In this document: positions 18,531-28,013 of the stretch, in pieces
Layout: each line of letters begins with the position of its first letter
How positions within the stretch are numbered: the first letter of the stretch is position 1
NCBI GenBank assembly: GCA_964624635.1
Contig: CAZUXM010000006.1
Location: 17,547-81,546, forward strand
DNA length: 64,000 nt
Origin: JANWKQ01 sp964624635
GTDB lineage: Bacteria; Bacteroidota; Bacteroidia; CAIKAF01
Reading direction: 5' to 3'
Made by a program: the position numbers and the translations under genes
The notes under the pieces: generated by a model
Databases searched by the model: none
Seen by the model: the letters and a program-made list of their open reading frames with translations, nothing else
Told to the model about the DNA's origin: nothing

Positions 18531-19415
18531 ATGCCAAATTATACAGAGCCAATGCTTAAAGAGGGAAGTTTGAAAGGAAGTACCATATTGGTAACAGGGG
18601 GTGGTAGTGGACTAGGAAAGGCAATGTCGAAATATTTTCTTCAATTGGGTGCCAACGTAATTATTTGCAGTCGTAATCTTCAAAAAATTGAAAAAGCTGT
18701 AGAAGAATTAAAAGCTGAAACCGGAGGAAACATTGTTGGGTATGCTTGTGATGTTCGTAATTATGATGAAGTAGAAAATGTAATTAAACAAGGGGTAGCT
18801 AAATACGGACAAATTAATGGTTTAGTAAACAACGCAGCCGGTAATTTTATAAGTCCTACTGAAAGATTAAGCCATAGAGCGTTTGACTCGGTTGTGGACA
18901 TCGTTTTAAGAGGATCGTATAATTGTTCGTTAGCATTGGGTAAATATTGGATTGAAAATAAAATAAAAGCGAATGTTGTTAGTATTGTTACTACGTATGC
19001 ATGGGTAGGTAGTGCTTATGTAGTACCCAGTGCATGTGCAAAAGCAGGAGTATTGGCTATGACAAAATCACTGGCTGTTGAATGGGGAAAATATGGAATT
19101 CGTTTTAACGCTATTGCACCGGGGCCATTCCCAACTAAAGGAGCATGGGATAGATTATTTCCGAAGGAGTTTTTAGAAGCATTAGATATTAATTCAAAAA
19201 TCCCGGTAGGAAGAGTGGGGGAACATCAAGAATTGTCGAACTTAGCAGCCTATTTGATGAGTGAATATTCTGCTTATATAAACGGGGATGTAATTACTAT
19301 TGACGGTGGAGAATGGATGCAAAATGGTGGTGAATTTACCTGGGTTGGTAACATGATACCTAAAGAAATGTGGGATATGGTAGAAGCTTCAATTAAAGGA
19401 AAAACTAAGGAGTAG
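18531..19415 (+). CDS. SDR oxidoreductase, 2,4-dienoyl-CoA reductase type
   Basis: A 294-residue short-chain dehydrogenase. The cofactor motif TGGGSGLG is at residues 22-29 and the NNAAG motif at 100-104. The usual YxxxK is absent: Lys171 is preceded by Ser at the Tyr position, while Tyr156 lies 15 residues before the Lys. That spacing and the VVPSACAKAGV context match mammalian mitochondrial 2,4-dienoyl-CoA reductase (Tyr199/Lys214), so reduction of unsaturated fatty acyl-CoA is the likely reaction. The gene is monocistronic with its own promoter; no other beta-oxidation genes are adjacent. Confidence 0.85.
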   Translation: MPNYTEPMLKEGSLKGSTILVTGGGSGLGKAMSKYFLQLGANVIICSRNLQKIEKAVEELKAETGGNIVGYACDVRNYDEVENVIKQGVAKYGQINGLVNNAAGNFISPTERLSHRAFDSVVDIVLRGSYNCSLALGKYWIENKIKANVVSIVTTYAWVGSAYVVPSACAKAGVLAMTKSLAVEWGKYGIRFNAIAPGPFPTKGAWDRLFPKEFLEALDINSKIPVGRVGEHQELSNLAAYLMSEYSAYINGDVITIDGGEWMQNGGEFTWVGNMIPKEMWDMVEASIKGKTKE

Positions 19416-19438
19416 CCTTCGGCAAACTCAGTCTGACA
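19416..19438 (-). repeat. Interspersed repeat copy, TGTCA...CTGAG...TGCCGAAG family
   Basis: Read on the reverse strand this is TGTCAGACTGAGTTTGCC followed by GAAGG, very similar to 60771-60792. It lies directly after the SDR stop. Confidence 0.6.
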
Positions 19439-19481
19439 AAGAGGATAATTTAGTTATTTAAATAACATGATAAAATCTAAA

Positions 19482-20288
19482 TTAGCTAACATCATGTAGG
19501 TTAGAAGTCCTTCTTTCACTGGTATAATATTTAAACATAAAAAATATACTCAATGCATTGGATAAGTGCCATACACCATGCCACTGAAACCATGAATTAG
19601 GATGGCACCAAGGATGCCCGTCACGACCAAATTGCCATACTACAAATCCCAAAGCAAAACTAATGGCAGCAAAAACTGAATATTTGAATTGAATATTCAG
19701 TTTTTTCTTTTTTACATTCATAGATTCAAAAATAATCCCGGCAATACATGCTATCCCAAATGCGGTATTACCCGGATAAAACTCAATTCCCAAAGTAGTT
19801 TTAAAAGTTCCTGCAATATTTAGCAGAGTAATACAAGTAAGATAAATTCCAATAAATACAGGAACTTTTAATTGATATAATCTTACCAGTGAATAGGTGA
19901 AAATAAAAGACGATAAAATGTACATCCCATTCATATCCATGAGCCCACCTATGTTTGTTTCTGTTGCATGCATAGCCATAGAACCAATGCCTACCATTAC
20001 GGCAGATACACAATAGAATTTTGGAATAAATGAATTGGTATAAAAAGCATTTTTATTTGAGTTGACTCTATAAGTTAACAGCCAGGCACAAACTAATCCT
20101 ACTATGATATCACCTATATTCGACCAGGTATTGGTGGGTTGTACCCACCAACCTTCGTGCACCGCTTCACAAAAATGTCCACCATTATCAGCCGGCGGAC
20201 CGTACCATCCTTGAGAAATGGATAAAATAAATACCGAAAAACTAATGACAGTAAAAATGAATGTAAAATGAAAAGTGTACTTATTCAT
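19482..20288 (-). CDS. Ceramidase-family (CREST) membrane hydrolase
   Basis: A 268-residue protein with about seven hydrophobic helices. The zinc-site pattern of alkaline ceramidases is intact: Ser103-x3-His107, Asp118 eleven residues later, and His237-x3-His241. These spacings are identical to human ACER3 (Ser77, His81, Asp92, His217, His221). An N-terminal FCE plus NTWSN segment also fits the family. It is therefore expected to hydrolyse an N-acyl amide bond of a sphingolipid-like lipid within the membrane. It is separated by only 6 bp from the upstream Ntn acylase gene on the same strand, so the two are cotranscribed. Confidence 0.85.
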   Translation of the reverse strand: MNKYTFHFTFIFTVISFSVFILSISQGWYGPPADNGGHFCEAVHEGWWVQPTNTWSNIGDIIVGLVCAWLLTYRVNSNKNAFYTNSFIPKFYCVSAVMVGIGSMAMHATETNIGGLMDMNGMYILSSFIFTYSLVRLYQLKVPVFIGIYLTCITLLNIAGTFKTTLGIEFYPGNTAFGIACIAGIIFESMNVKKKKLNIQFKYSVFAAISFALGFVVWQFGRDGHPWCHPNSWFQWHGVWHLSNALSIFFMFKYYTSERRTSNLHDVS

Positions 20289-20294
20289 CGTAAT

Positions 20295-22400
20295 TTATTG
20301 AGGATGATAAATTCTGGTAGCTGATTTAAAAACCTCTTCTTTATTCAGCGTCATTTTTTTGTATTGTTGGTTCACAAACATTTCCATCTGATCATCATAA
20401 TGTGGATTTCCTTCATTATTCGAAGCACCATAACAATTCACGGTTTCTATTGTTGGTCCGTTTTTATCATATTGAACCAACATGATGTATGATTCACCTA
20501 AATCTCCTTTTAGTTTTCCCTTCTTATGAGGAACGGTATACATCTGGCAAATGGTTTCAGGTATCCCCCAAAGAGGTAATTCTTTTTTACCTCGTACCAG
20601 TTTTTGTAAATCTCCCAATGCAGGAATCTCTCCTTTGAAATATTTTTTGATATGTGCTTTGGCAAATTTTAAAGCTTTCACCAATACTTCTTCACCTAAA
20701 TTTTTATTATAGTCAGTAGTGTTATTTTTATTGGTGAATTTTAAAAAGTACTGGATGCATAATGAGAATACTGAAGCTTCTTTATTGTCAATAGTTGCCT
20801 TTCCGTTCCATCTTTTAATAGCAGCTATCTCGTTTTTTATCTCAGGATATTTTTCAGGGTCTAAATTCCTCATTAAATCTAGATCCTCAATGTTCCTTGT
20901 GTACATTGGGATTTGAAAAGTTAAGTCTGATTTAATGGTTTTAAAATCCTGATAGGTAATCTGGTCATAATTTTTAATGAGTTCTTTAAATCGTAAACTT
21001 CTGCTGACGTCTTTTTTCTGTATTCCCATCGTAGGATTAAAATCCGAAGCTTTTAAATTTTCTTCATCACAAGTTGCATTGAATGGGGTATTGTTACTAT
21101 TAAAAAGATAACCACAGGAAGGATCTAAATAACTTGGTAAACTATCAATGGGATAATATTGGTTCGCCGGCCAATTGGTTGCAGAGGTATCACCGGGTAA
21201 CACCTTGTTCCAAATATAGTTGGGGTTTCGGTACGGTGCATGTGAATTGCTGAGCATATAAATATGATCATCCTTATCAGCATAAATAATGTTGAAGGCA
21301 GGGAGACCCTGCATACGGCATGCATTTTCAAACTCCTTAAAGTTGGTGGCCTTATTCATTCTATACCATTGCTCAGGATATTTGATACTCATATTGGCTG
21401 GGAATCTGATGGAATAATAACCATGTTTATTTTTTAAAGTAGCTCCATATACACTCCGATAAAAAGTTTTGCTCACGGGTAACTTAATGGCTCCTAATTT
21501 TACTTTTATTTTCCCTTTATATTTTTCTAGTTTTAACCATTGCCCGTCGTATTTATAATAATCTTTTTTGGTAGGATGCATGGTGAGTTGATATACATCA
21601 CTTAAGTCAGAATAATTAATGGTATGTGCCCAGCCCAAATTTTCATTGGTACCTACAAACGGACATATGCCTCCGGGAAAAGTTCCCCCCAACATATTCC
21701 ATCCCTGCTCACTGTTTACATGACATTCGTACCATGATAAATTTCCTTCGAGAGGTTGATGGGAATTGATATTCAGATAAGTTTTATCATCAGCTGTTTT
21801 ACTACTGTTAAATGCATATCCGTTGGAACCGTAACTAACTTTTCCTTGTTGATTAATGATGTTCCCATTAAACATACGACCCAAATCAAATGCGGCCCCA
21901 CTAATAAGAGTCATGGCCACCATATATCCTTCAATGAGGTCATGTTGGTTTACTGGAAATACATTGGGTAACAATACTTCATCGGGATGTGTTTCTGCAT
22001 ATTTATTGAGTCCCTGAATGTATCCGTTCATTACCAGTTTAAATTCTTCTGAATAAGCAGTATCATATTGTTGATTAATGGTTGAATCAGCAAATATGAG
22101 CTGTCCTACCAAATCCATTAACGCACCATCAATGCCTTGTACTTCACTTAACCTTCCTTTGGCACCTAAAATATTCACCTGAATGGTTTTGAAATCATCT
22201 TCAGCATGAGCCCAGGCAAGTCCATAAGCCGCTTCGCCATCAGTTATGCCGTAAATATGCGGAACCCCAAAAGTGTCTCTTACAATGGTAATGTTTTGAG
22301 GGTCTATCTTTATGCTTTTGAGTTGAGTATTTTCCTGAGAAAATGCTGTCAATCCGATAATGCTGAACAGGGTTAGTAATATTATTCTCCTCATAATCAA
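20295..22400 (-). CDS. Penicillin-acylase-family Ntn hydrolase (N-acyl amidase)
   Basis: A 701-residue exported protein (signal peptide about residues 1-21, ending FSQ; a second possible start is Met3). The alpha-chain region has the VRDTFGVPHIYG and AAYGLAWAHAEDDF signatures. The autoproteolytic nucleophile is Ser192 in GSNGYAF, after which comes the beta chain with HINxSDLSDVYQL-like segments. The family cleaves N-acyl amides such as penicillins, acyl-homoserine lactones or acyl-amino lipids after self-cleavage in the periplasm. It is the first gene of a two-gene operon with the ceramidase-like gene. Confidence 0.88.
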   Translation of the reverse strand: MIMRRIILLTLFSIIGLTAFSQENTQLKSIKIDPQNITIVRDTFGVPHIYGITDGEAAYGLAWAHAEDDFKTIQVNILGAKGRLSEVQGIDGALMDLVGQLIFADSTINQQYDTAYSEEFKLVMNGYIQGLNKYAETHPDEVLLPNVFPVNQHDLIEGYMVAMTLISGAAFDLGRMFNGNIINQQGKVSYGSNGYAFNSSKTADDKTYLNINSHQPLEGNLSWYECHVNSEQGWNMLGGTFPGGICPFVGTNENLGWAHTINYSDLSDVYQLTMHPTKKDYYKYDGQWLKLEKYKGKIKVKLGAIKLPVSKTFYRSVYGATLKNKHGYYSIRFPANMSIKYPEQWYRMNKATNFKEFENACRMQGLPAFNIIYADKDDHIYMLSNSHAPYRNPNYIWNKVLPGDTSATNWPANQYYPIDSLPSYLDPSCGYLFNSNNTPFNATCDEENLKASDFNPTMGIQKKDVSRSLRFKELIKNYDQITYQDFKTIKSDLTFQIPMYTRNIEDLDLMRNLDPEKYPEIKNEIAAIKRWNGKATIDNKEASVFSLCIQYFLKFTNKNNTTDYNKNLGEEVLVKALKFAKAHIKKYFKGEIPALGDLQKLVRGKKELPLWGIPETICQMYTVPHKKGKLKGDLGESYIMLVQYDKNGPTIETVNCYGASNNEGNPHYDDQMEMFVNQQYKKMTLNKEEVFKSATRIYHPQ

Positions 22401-22559
22401 ATGTATTGATTATGTTCTCATTATAAAACAGGGTATATATAGCTTACCTGTACTTTATGTGATGGAATCGTTAATATATTGATTTATAAGTATTTATAAT
22501 TCATATTTTTTCACGTATGGATGCAACTAATTCATCGCTTGTGTCCTCTATAATTAAGT

Positions 22560-23450
22560 ATCAGAAACCTTTACACCTTATTCATATTTATTTTGTTTGC
22601 TTGTTCAGTTGGATTGAATGCTCAATCTAATAACAGATATTCAGGGTTGATTTCTCAAAAACATCCTAATAAAGGTTCTATTCTCAATACTTCCAATTGT
22701 GAAAATCGTGCAATAACCTTTAGTACTTCAGGTTTAGAGTCAAATATTCAGTCATATTTATGGGATTTTGGAAACGGAGTAACCAGTAATCAGGCGAGCC
22801 CGGTATATACTTATACTACCACAGGAGATTATGTGGTAACTTTAACAGTTCAATATTACAATGGTTTTTCTGAAACAGTTACCAAAAACCTTAAAATTGG
22901 AAAGGTACCGGTTCCTGATTTTACAGCATCTCAAACAGATGGTAATTTCCCTTACAATGTTCAATTTACCAATACCACTTCAGGTACCGTTTTAACTTAC
23001 TTATGGAGCTTTGGAAACTATTATACCTCTAGTGCAGTGGATCCTTCATATCAATATGCCAATGCTACCAAAGATTATGATGTAACATTAACTGCCATTT
23101 CTCCTGAAGGATGTGAAGCTTCTATCACTAAACAAGGGTTTATTCATGTAAATAGTCAGCCCGTACATACTGTTTTTATCCCCAACACATTTTCGCCTAA
23201 TAATGATGGATTAAATGAAACATTTATTGTTTACGGAGAAAATATAAAGAGTGTAAAAATGAGTATTTACGATCAAACCGGTACTATGATTTTTTCGCAA
23301 GATGGGTTAGAACCATTATCAAAAGGTTGGGCAGGTGAAAATATGTCGAACCAAGAGGTAGCATCCGGTAAATATTCTTATAAAATCGTTGTTGTTGACG
23401 AAATGGATGTTTCCCACGAATCTGTAGGGAACGTAACACTTATCCGATAA
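22560..23450 (+). CDS. PKD-domain secreted protein with T9SS type B sorting domain; start codon unclear
   Basis: The mature protein has two PKD-like domains (YLWDFGNGVTSNQASPVYTY and YLWSFGNYYTSSAVDPSY) and a CHU_C gliding-motility C-terminal domain starting FIPNTFSPNNDGLNE, the type B T9SS sorting signal. The reading frame upstream encodes a good signal peptide (IRNLYTLFIFILFACSVGLNAQ-like) but holds no ATG, GTG or TTG before it; the frame is closed by TAA at 22551, and the only in-frame TTG (22593) would delete most of the signal. I place the start at the ATC 22560. Either a rare start codon or a sequence error is involved. Confidence 0.8.
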   Translation: MRNLYTLFIFILFACSVGLNAQSNNRYSGLISQKHPNKGSILNTSNCENRAITFSTSGLESNIQSYLWDFGNGVTSNQASPVYTYTTTGDYVVTLTVQYYNGFSETVTKNLKIGKVPVPDFTASQTDGNFPYNVQFTNTTSGTVLTYLWSFGNYYTSSAVDPSYQYANATKDYDVTLTAISPEGCEASITKQGFIHVNSQPVHTVFIPNTFSPNNDGLNETFIVYGENIKSVKMSIYDQTGTMIFSQDGLEPLSKGWAGENMSNQEVASGKYSYKIVVVDEMDVSHESVGNVTLIR

Positions 23451-23491
23451 TCTTTTATTTAGTTTTTATCAAATTGACCTATATTTGGGTC

Positions 23492-25039
23492 ATGATCCAA
23501 AAAACAAGAACAGCCCTAACCGTTATTGTTTTTTTATTGACCTTAATTTTTCCTAAGGTTATTTCGGCGCAACTTGATTCATTAAGACAAAAGGTCTATT
23601 CGAATACTATTGATACATCAGGTTTAAAAAAATTATATGACTTAGGTTCTAACATGGTTTATCAAAACCCTGATACAGCCATTGTGATATCAGAACTCAC
23701 TATTAAAGCATCCTTATTTAAAATAGAAAATGCAAATAAAACAGGAGATACCCAAACCAAAGATTTTTGTTTCACGGCTATTGGTATATCCTATAATAAT
23801 ATAGGTATAGCTTATGAATTTAAAGCGGACTATTCAAAGTCGATGTGGTATCATTTGCAATCATTGGAAATCAAAACCAAAATGTTAGATACCCTAGGAA
23901 TCGGGATGTCGTACAACAATATAGGGAATGTATATGATAGTCAGGGTGAATATATTCAAGCATTGAATTATTATATAAAATCATCCCATTGTTTTATTGA
24001 TTTAAAAGATATCATGCGAATAGCTACTTCTTATAACAATGTAGGAATAGAATATTATCGCATAGGAGAACAAAACAAAGCATTGGATTATTATTTTAAG
24101 GCTCTTCAATTGTATGCTCATATTAAAAATTATGCAAATGTAGCTCAGATTTATACCAACATTGCCATTTCTTATTTCTCCCTGAAAGATTATAATAAAT
24201 CGCTAGAGTATAATTTCAAATCATTGGAGCTTGAAAAAGGAAGAGAAAATAGTAATGAATATAATATTGCCATTGTATATACTAACTTAAGCACGCTTTT
24301 TTTACAACTTAAAAATTACAAAGAGTCAGAAAAGTATATAAAACTAGCTTTAGAAATCAATGAAAGATTAGGTTTATTATATGGAGTATCTACTAATTTA
24401 GGAGAGTTAGGAACAATCTATTTTGAAACGGGAAATTACGCTGAATCTCAAAAATACTTAGAGAAATCACTAAAAATAGCAGAGGAAATTCAAGCAATGG
24501 ATCTTATCAAAGGAAGAAACCAACTTTTATCACAGGTATATGAAAAAACGGGCCAATTTCAAAAAGCATTTTATAGTGAAAAAGAATATAACAGGGTAAA
24601 TGAGATTATTTTTAATAGTGAGAAAAGTAAAGAAATGGGAAGGTTGGAAGCTGTACATGAGATAAAAGAAGCAGAAAGGATTGAAACAGAAAAAAAAGCG
24701 TTTGATGAAAGGGTTAAAGTAGATAAACGTAGACGTAAAAATTTGCTTCAATACAGCAGTATCGTTATTATCCTTTTTTTGATTGCCTTGATGGTAACTT
24801 TGATGGGTGTAGTCAAAGTAAAACCTTCAGTAGCTACTGCAGTTAGTTTTTTTGCCTTTTTACTATTATTTGAATTTTTGTTATTGTTGTTTGATCCAAC
24901 CATTGATAAATACAGCCAAGGAGAACCTGCATTAAAATTGGCGCTCAACGCCTTGGTTGCAGTGGCTATATTTCCTATCCATTCATTTTTTGATCGTTTG
25001 TTAAGAAAACGTCTCACTAAACAAGCTACTCCGAAATAA
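23492..25039 (+). CDS. TPR-repeat membrane protein
   Basis: A 515-residue protein with a signal peptide (about 1-27), six or more TPR units between residues about 75 and 350 (repeated YNNIGxxYxxxGxYxxALxYYxKS patterns), a charged coiled-coil helix (about 375-415) and three hydrophobic helices (about 419-440, 450-468 and 485-505). This is the sensor layout of Bacteroidota TPR histidine kinases or TPR-LuxR regulators, but no kinase or DNA-binding domain follows. A TATATTTG element lies 6 bp before the ATG, suggesting a leaderless or nearly leaderless transcript. Confidence 0.75.
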   Translation: MIQKTRTALTVIVFLLTLIFPKVISAQLDSLRQKVYSNTIDTSGLKKLYDLGSNMVYQNPDTAIVISELTIKASLFKIENANKTGDTQTKDFCFTAIGISYNNIGIAYEFKADYSKSMWYHLQSLEIKTKMLDTLGIGMSYNNIGNVYDSQGEYIQALNYYIKSSHCFIDLKDIMRIATSYNNVGIEYYRIGEQNKALDYYFKALQLYAHIKNYANVAQIYTNIAISYFSLKDYNKSLEYNFKSLELEKGRENSNEYNIAIVYTNLSTLFLQLKNYKESEKYIKLALEINERLGLLYGVSTNLGELGTIYFETGNYAESQKYLEKSLKIAEEIQAMDLIKGRNQLLSQVYEKTGQFQKAFYSEKEYNRVNEIIFNSEKSKEMGRLEAVHEIKEAERIETEKKAFDERVKVDKRRRKNLLQYSSIVIILFLIALMVTLMGVVKVKPSVATAVSFFAFLLLFEFLLLLFDPTIDKYSQGEPALKLALNALVAVAIFPIHSFFDRLLRKRLTKQATPK

Positions 25040-25058
25040 ATTCAAGTAATTTTACTTC

Positions 25059-27278
25059 GTGAATAACGAAGAAAAGATATTTGACCTGGCTACCCGGTTT
25101 GTTCATTTTACCAATGAACCATTATTTATTACAGGGAAAGCCGGAACAGGTAAAACTACTTTTTTACGTTCCATCAAAGAAAAATGCAGTAAAAAAATGG
25201 CAGTTGTAGCCCCTACCGGTGTTGCAGCCATTAACGCAGGAGGAGTTACCATTCACTCGTTATTTCAATTACCTCCCGGAGCTTATATTCCTGATGAAGA
25301 TCAATTTGGGGATACTGAATCAGGTAAATTTATTTCTCACAGAGGTTTGTTACGTAATATCCGATTCAGTGCTTCAAAACGGGAGTTATTACAGGAATTA
25401 GAGTTATTGGTCATCGATGAAGTATCCATGTTGCGGGCTGATATGTTAGATGCCATGAACATCATACTTCAAAATGTACGTAATAACCGAAGGGAACCAT
25501 TTGGAGGGGTACAGGTTTTATATATTGGCGATTTATATCAATTACCACCGGTAACCGGAAACGATGAGTGGAATGTATTGAGCTCCTATTATAAAAGTCC
25601 TTTCTTTTTTGATGCATTGGTGATTGAAAAATCCCCACCCATATACCTTGAGCTAACTAAAATTTATCGTCAGAGTGACAGAGGATTTATTGAAGTACTT
25701 AATAACATTCGTAACAATGAAATTACCGAAGATGATATCAATTATTTGAATAGAAGATATGATCCGTATTTCATTCCGGATGAATCTGATTCGGTAGTAG
25801 TATTAACTACCCATAACTATAAAGCAGATAAAATCAATACCAACTCTTTAAATCAATTACAAACAGATGAGTTTATATTTAAGGGAGAGATTATTGATGA
25901 GTTTAATGATAAATCATTACCGGTAGATTTGGAGCTTCGTTTAAAAAAGGGAGCACAGGTAATGTTTATTCGAAATGATAAAGGAGAAGATAGAAGGTAT
26001 TATAATGGGAAAATAGGTACTATTTCCGACATCAGTGAAACCAATATTACCATTGAATGTAGCAACGATGAAGATGTGATTGAGTTGGGGAAAGAAACCT
26101 GGGACAATATCAAGTATGAATATAATCCTGATAAAGACGTACTCGAGGAAGTAGTATTGGGGTCGTATTCTCAATATCCTTTGCGTTTAGCATGGGCCAT
26201 TACCATCCATAAGAGCCAAGGACTTACATTTGAAAAAGCAGTGATTGATGCAGTGGATTCTTTTTCACCGGGACAAGTATACGTAGCGTTGAGTAGATTA
26301 ACAGGATTAGATGGATTAATACTTAGTTCACCTATTCACGAAAAAGCGATTCAGTTGGATGAAAGAATTTTAAAATACAAAGACCATATCATACAATGGG
26401 ATTCTTTAGAAGAGCTACTCAACGAAAAACAGGATGTATTTATAAAAAATACTGTAATCAAAAGTTTTCAATGGGATAAATTAATCAGTAAGCTGGATGA
26501 ATATGTAGCTCAGAAAAAATTATTATTGATGGAGGATGCCGGAGATGTTTCGGATATGATTGCAGGCATTAAAAGAAGTACTTTTGAGTTAAAGACTACC
26601 GGTGATAAATTTGTAATGCAATTACAATACTTACTCAATACTGCTAATGATGAGCATCAATCAGTAAATGAGAGATTAAAAGCAGCCGTTAATTATTTTA
26701 CTACGGAGATTAATAAGCTTTTAGATAAAACAGATGAAATCATTGATCTGTTGAACAAAAAGAAAAAAGCGAAAAAGAAGATCAAAGATCTTAAAATGGT
26801 AAAGACTTTTTTTGTCCATCACCTGGATTATATCATCCGATCGCAGAGGATGGTACAAAGTATGATTGATAAAACGGATATGATGGAGGCGATGATGATT
26901 GTAAAACAGGTTGCTCCTGAATCAGATTCAGATACAACAGTTGAAAAAGGAGAGAAACCTAAAACTGAAAAACGCGAAAAAGGAGCTACCAATAAAATTA
27001 GTTTCGATTTATTTAAAGAAGGCAAAAGTATTGACCAAATAGCTGCAGAAAGAGGAATGACCACTTCTACCATTGAAGGACATCTGGCACATTATATAAG
27101 TACCGGCGAATTAGACATTCTGGAGTTTATGCATGAAGATAAATTGCAGGAAATTATTGATGCCATTATGGAGTTGGATACGGAACAATTAAGTCCGATT
27201 AAAAATCATTTGGGTGACCATTATTCTTATGGTGAAATTAAGATGGAATATTATAAAAAAGAAATCGCATCTGAATAA
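25059..27278 (+). CDS. Pif1/RecD-like DNA helicase with C-terminal HTH
   Basis: A 739-residue superfamily 1B helicase starting at GTG. Walker A is GKAGTGKTT (about residues 22-30), Walker B is VIDEVSML, and the C-terminal helicase motifs AWAITIHKSQGLTF and YVALSRLTGLDGL are present. The tail (residues about 500-739) is helical and ends in a winged-helix HTH_40-type domain (SFDLFKEGKSIDQIAAERGM then TTSTIEGHL). This arrangement is common in Bacteroidota. It probably acts in DNA repair or replication-fork processing. The start lies 19 bp after the TPR gene. Confidence 0.9.
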   Translation: MNNEEKIFDLATRFVHFTNEPLFITGKAGTGKTTFLRSIKEKCSKKMAVVAPTGVAAINAGGVTIHSLFQLPPGAYIPDEDQFGDTESGKFISHRGLLRNIRFSASKRELLQELELLVIDEVSMLRADMLDAMNIILQNVRNNRREPFGGVQVLYIGDLYQLPPVTGNDEWNVLSSYYKSPFFFDALVIEKSPPIYLELTKIYRQSDRGFIEVLNNIRNNEITEDDINYLNRRYDPYFIPDESDSVVVLTTHNYKADKINTNSLNQLQTDEFIFKGEIIDEFNDKSLPVDLELRLKKGAQVMFIRNDKGEDRRYYNGKIGTISDISETNITIECSNDEDVIELGKETWDNIKYEYNPDKDVLEEVVLGSYSQYPLRLAWAITIHKSQGLTFEKAVIDAVDSFSPGQVYVALSRLTGLDGLILSSPIHEKAIQLDERILKYKDHIIQWDSLEELLNEKQDVFIKNTVIKSFQWDKLISKLDEYVAQKKLLLMEDAGDVSDMIAGIKRSTFELKTTGDKFVMQLQYLLNTANDEHQSVNERLKAAVNYFTTEINKLLDKTDEIIDLLNKKKKAKKKIKDLKMVKTFFVHHLDYIIRSQRMVQSMIDKTDMMEAMMIVKQVAPESDSDTTVEKGEKPKTEKREKGATNKISFDLFKEGKSIDQIAAERGMTTSTIEGHLAHYISTGELDILEFMHEDKLQEIIDAIMELDTEQLSPIKNHLGDHYSYGEIKMEYYKKEIASE

Positions 27279-27376
27279 GCCTATTTATCTGGCTTTAATT
27301 CATTCAAAATCAGGCGGGTAATATTTTTTAACGAATATTTATTCATTAAAAAGGGATATTCAACGTATAACCATCA

Positions 27377-27384
27377 TATCTTTG
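27377..27384 (+). promoter_or_regulatory. -7 promoter element (TATCTTTG)
   Basis: TATCTTTG fits TAnnTTTG and lies 17 bp before the TetR gene start; no clear -33 TTG. Confidence 0.45.
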
Positions 27385-27401
27385 TTACGAAATTTAAATC
27401 A

Positions 27402-27977
27402 ATGCCAAAGCCTAAAGACGAAAATAAGATTGAACAAATCTATTCTGCTACCCTAAAATTAGTTTCCAAAGATGGGTTTAGCGGTTTGAGGATGAGTGAT
27501 GTGGCGAAAGCTGCAGGCATTGCTACGGGGACCTTGTACATATACTTTAAGGATAAAGAAACATTGGTAAATGCTTTGTTTTTGCATTTAAAAAAACAAA
27601 TGACTTCGAAGTATGTAATGGAGGAAGATTTTACCAAACCTTTCAGGCAAACTTTTGATGCCGTTTGGAGAAAATATTTTCAGGTTACATTAGAAAATCG
27701 ACAGATCTCAGCATTTATTGAGCAGTATTATATGAGCCATTATTATAATAAAAGGAAAAAAGAAGAGGCGCATCAAACCATTCATCTTATATATGAATTA
27801 TTGGATCGTGGTAAGAAGGAAAAACTTATCAAGAATGTAGATAATGCCATTTTGCTGGCGCAGGTAAACGGACCTATTCTGGATATTACTAAAATGATAG
27901 TGGCAGGCAATATTAAAAATAATAAACAAACCATAGATGCTGCCCTGCAAATGGCTTGGGATAGTATTAAGAAATAA
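27402..27977 (+). CDS. TetR/AcrR-family regulator
   Basis: A 191-residue DNA-binding protein. Residues about 10-55 form the TetR helix-turn-helix (FSGLRMSDVAKAAGIATGTLYIYFKDKETLV); the remainder is the helical ligand-binding and dimer domain. It precedes an SDR gene by 36 bp in the same orientation, so it probably controls itself and that gene in response to a small molecule that cannot be guessed. Confidence 0.9.
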   Translation: MPKPKDENKIEQIYSATLKLVSKDGFSGLRMSDVAKAAGIATGTLYIYFKDKETLVNALFLHLKKQMTSKYVMEEDFTKPFRQTFDAVWRKYFQVTLENRQISAFIEQYYMSHYYNKRKKEEAHQTIHLIYELLDRGKKEKLIKNVDNAILLAQVNGPILDITKMIVAGNIKNNKQTIDAALQMAWDSIKK

Positions 27978-28013
27978 TTTTTTAACTAATAACTGAATAT
28001 TAATTCATTTAAA

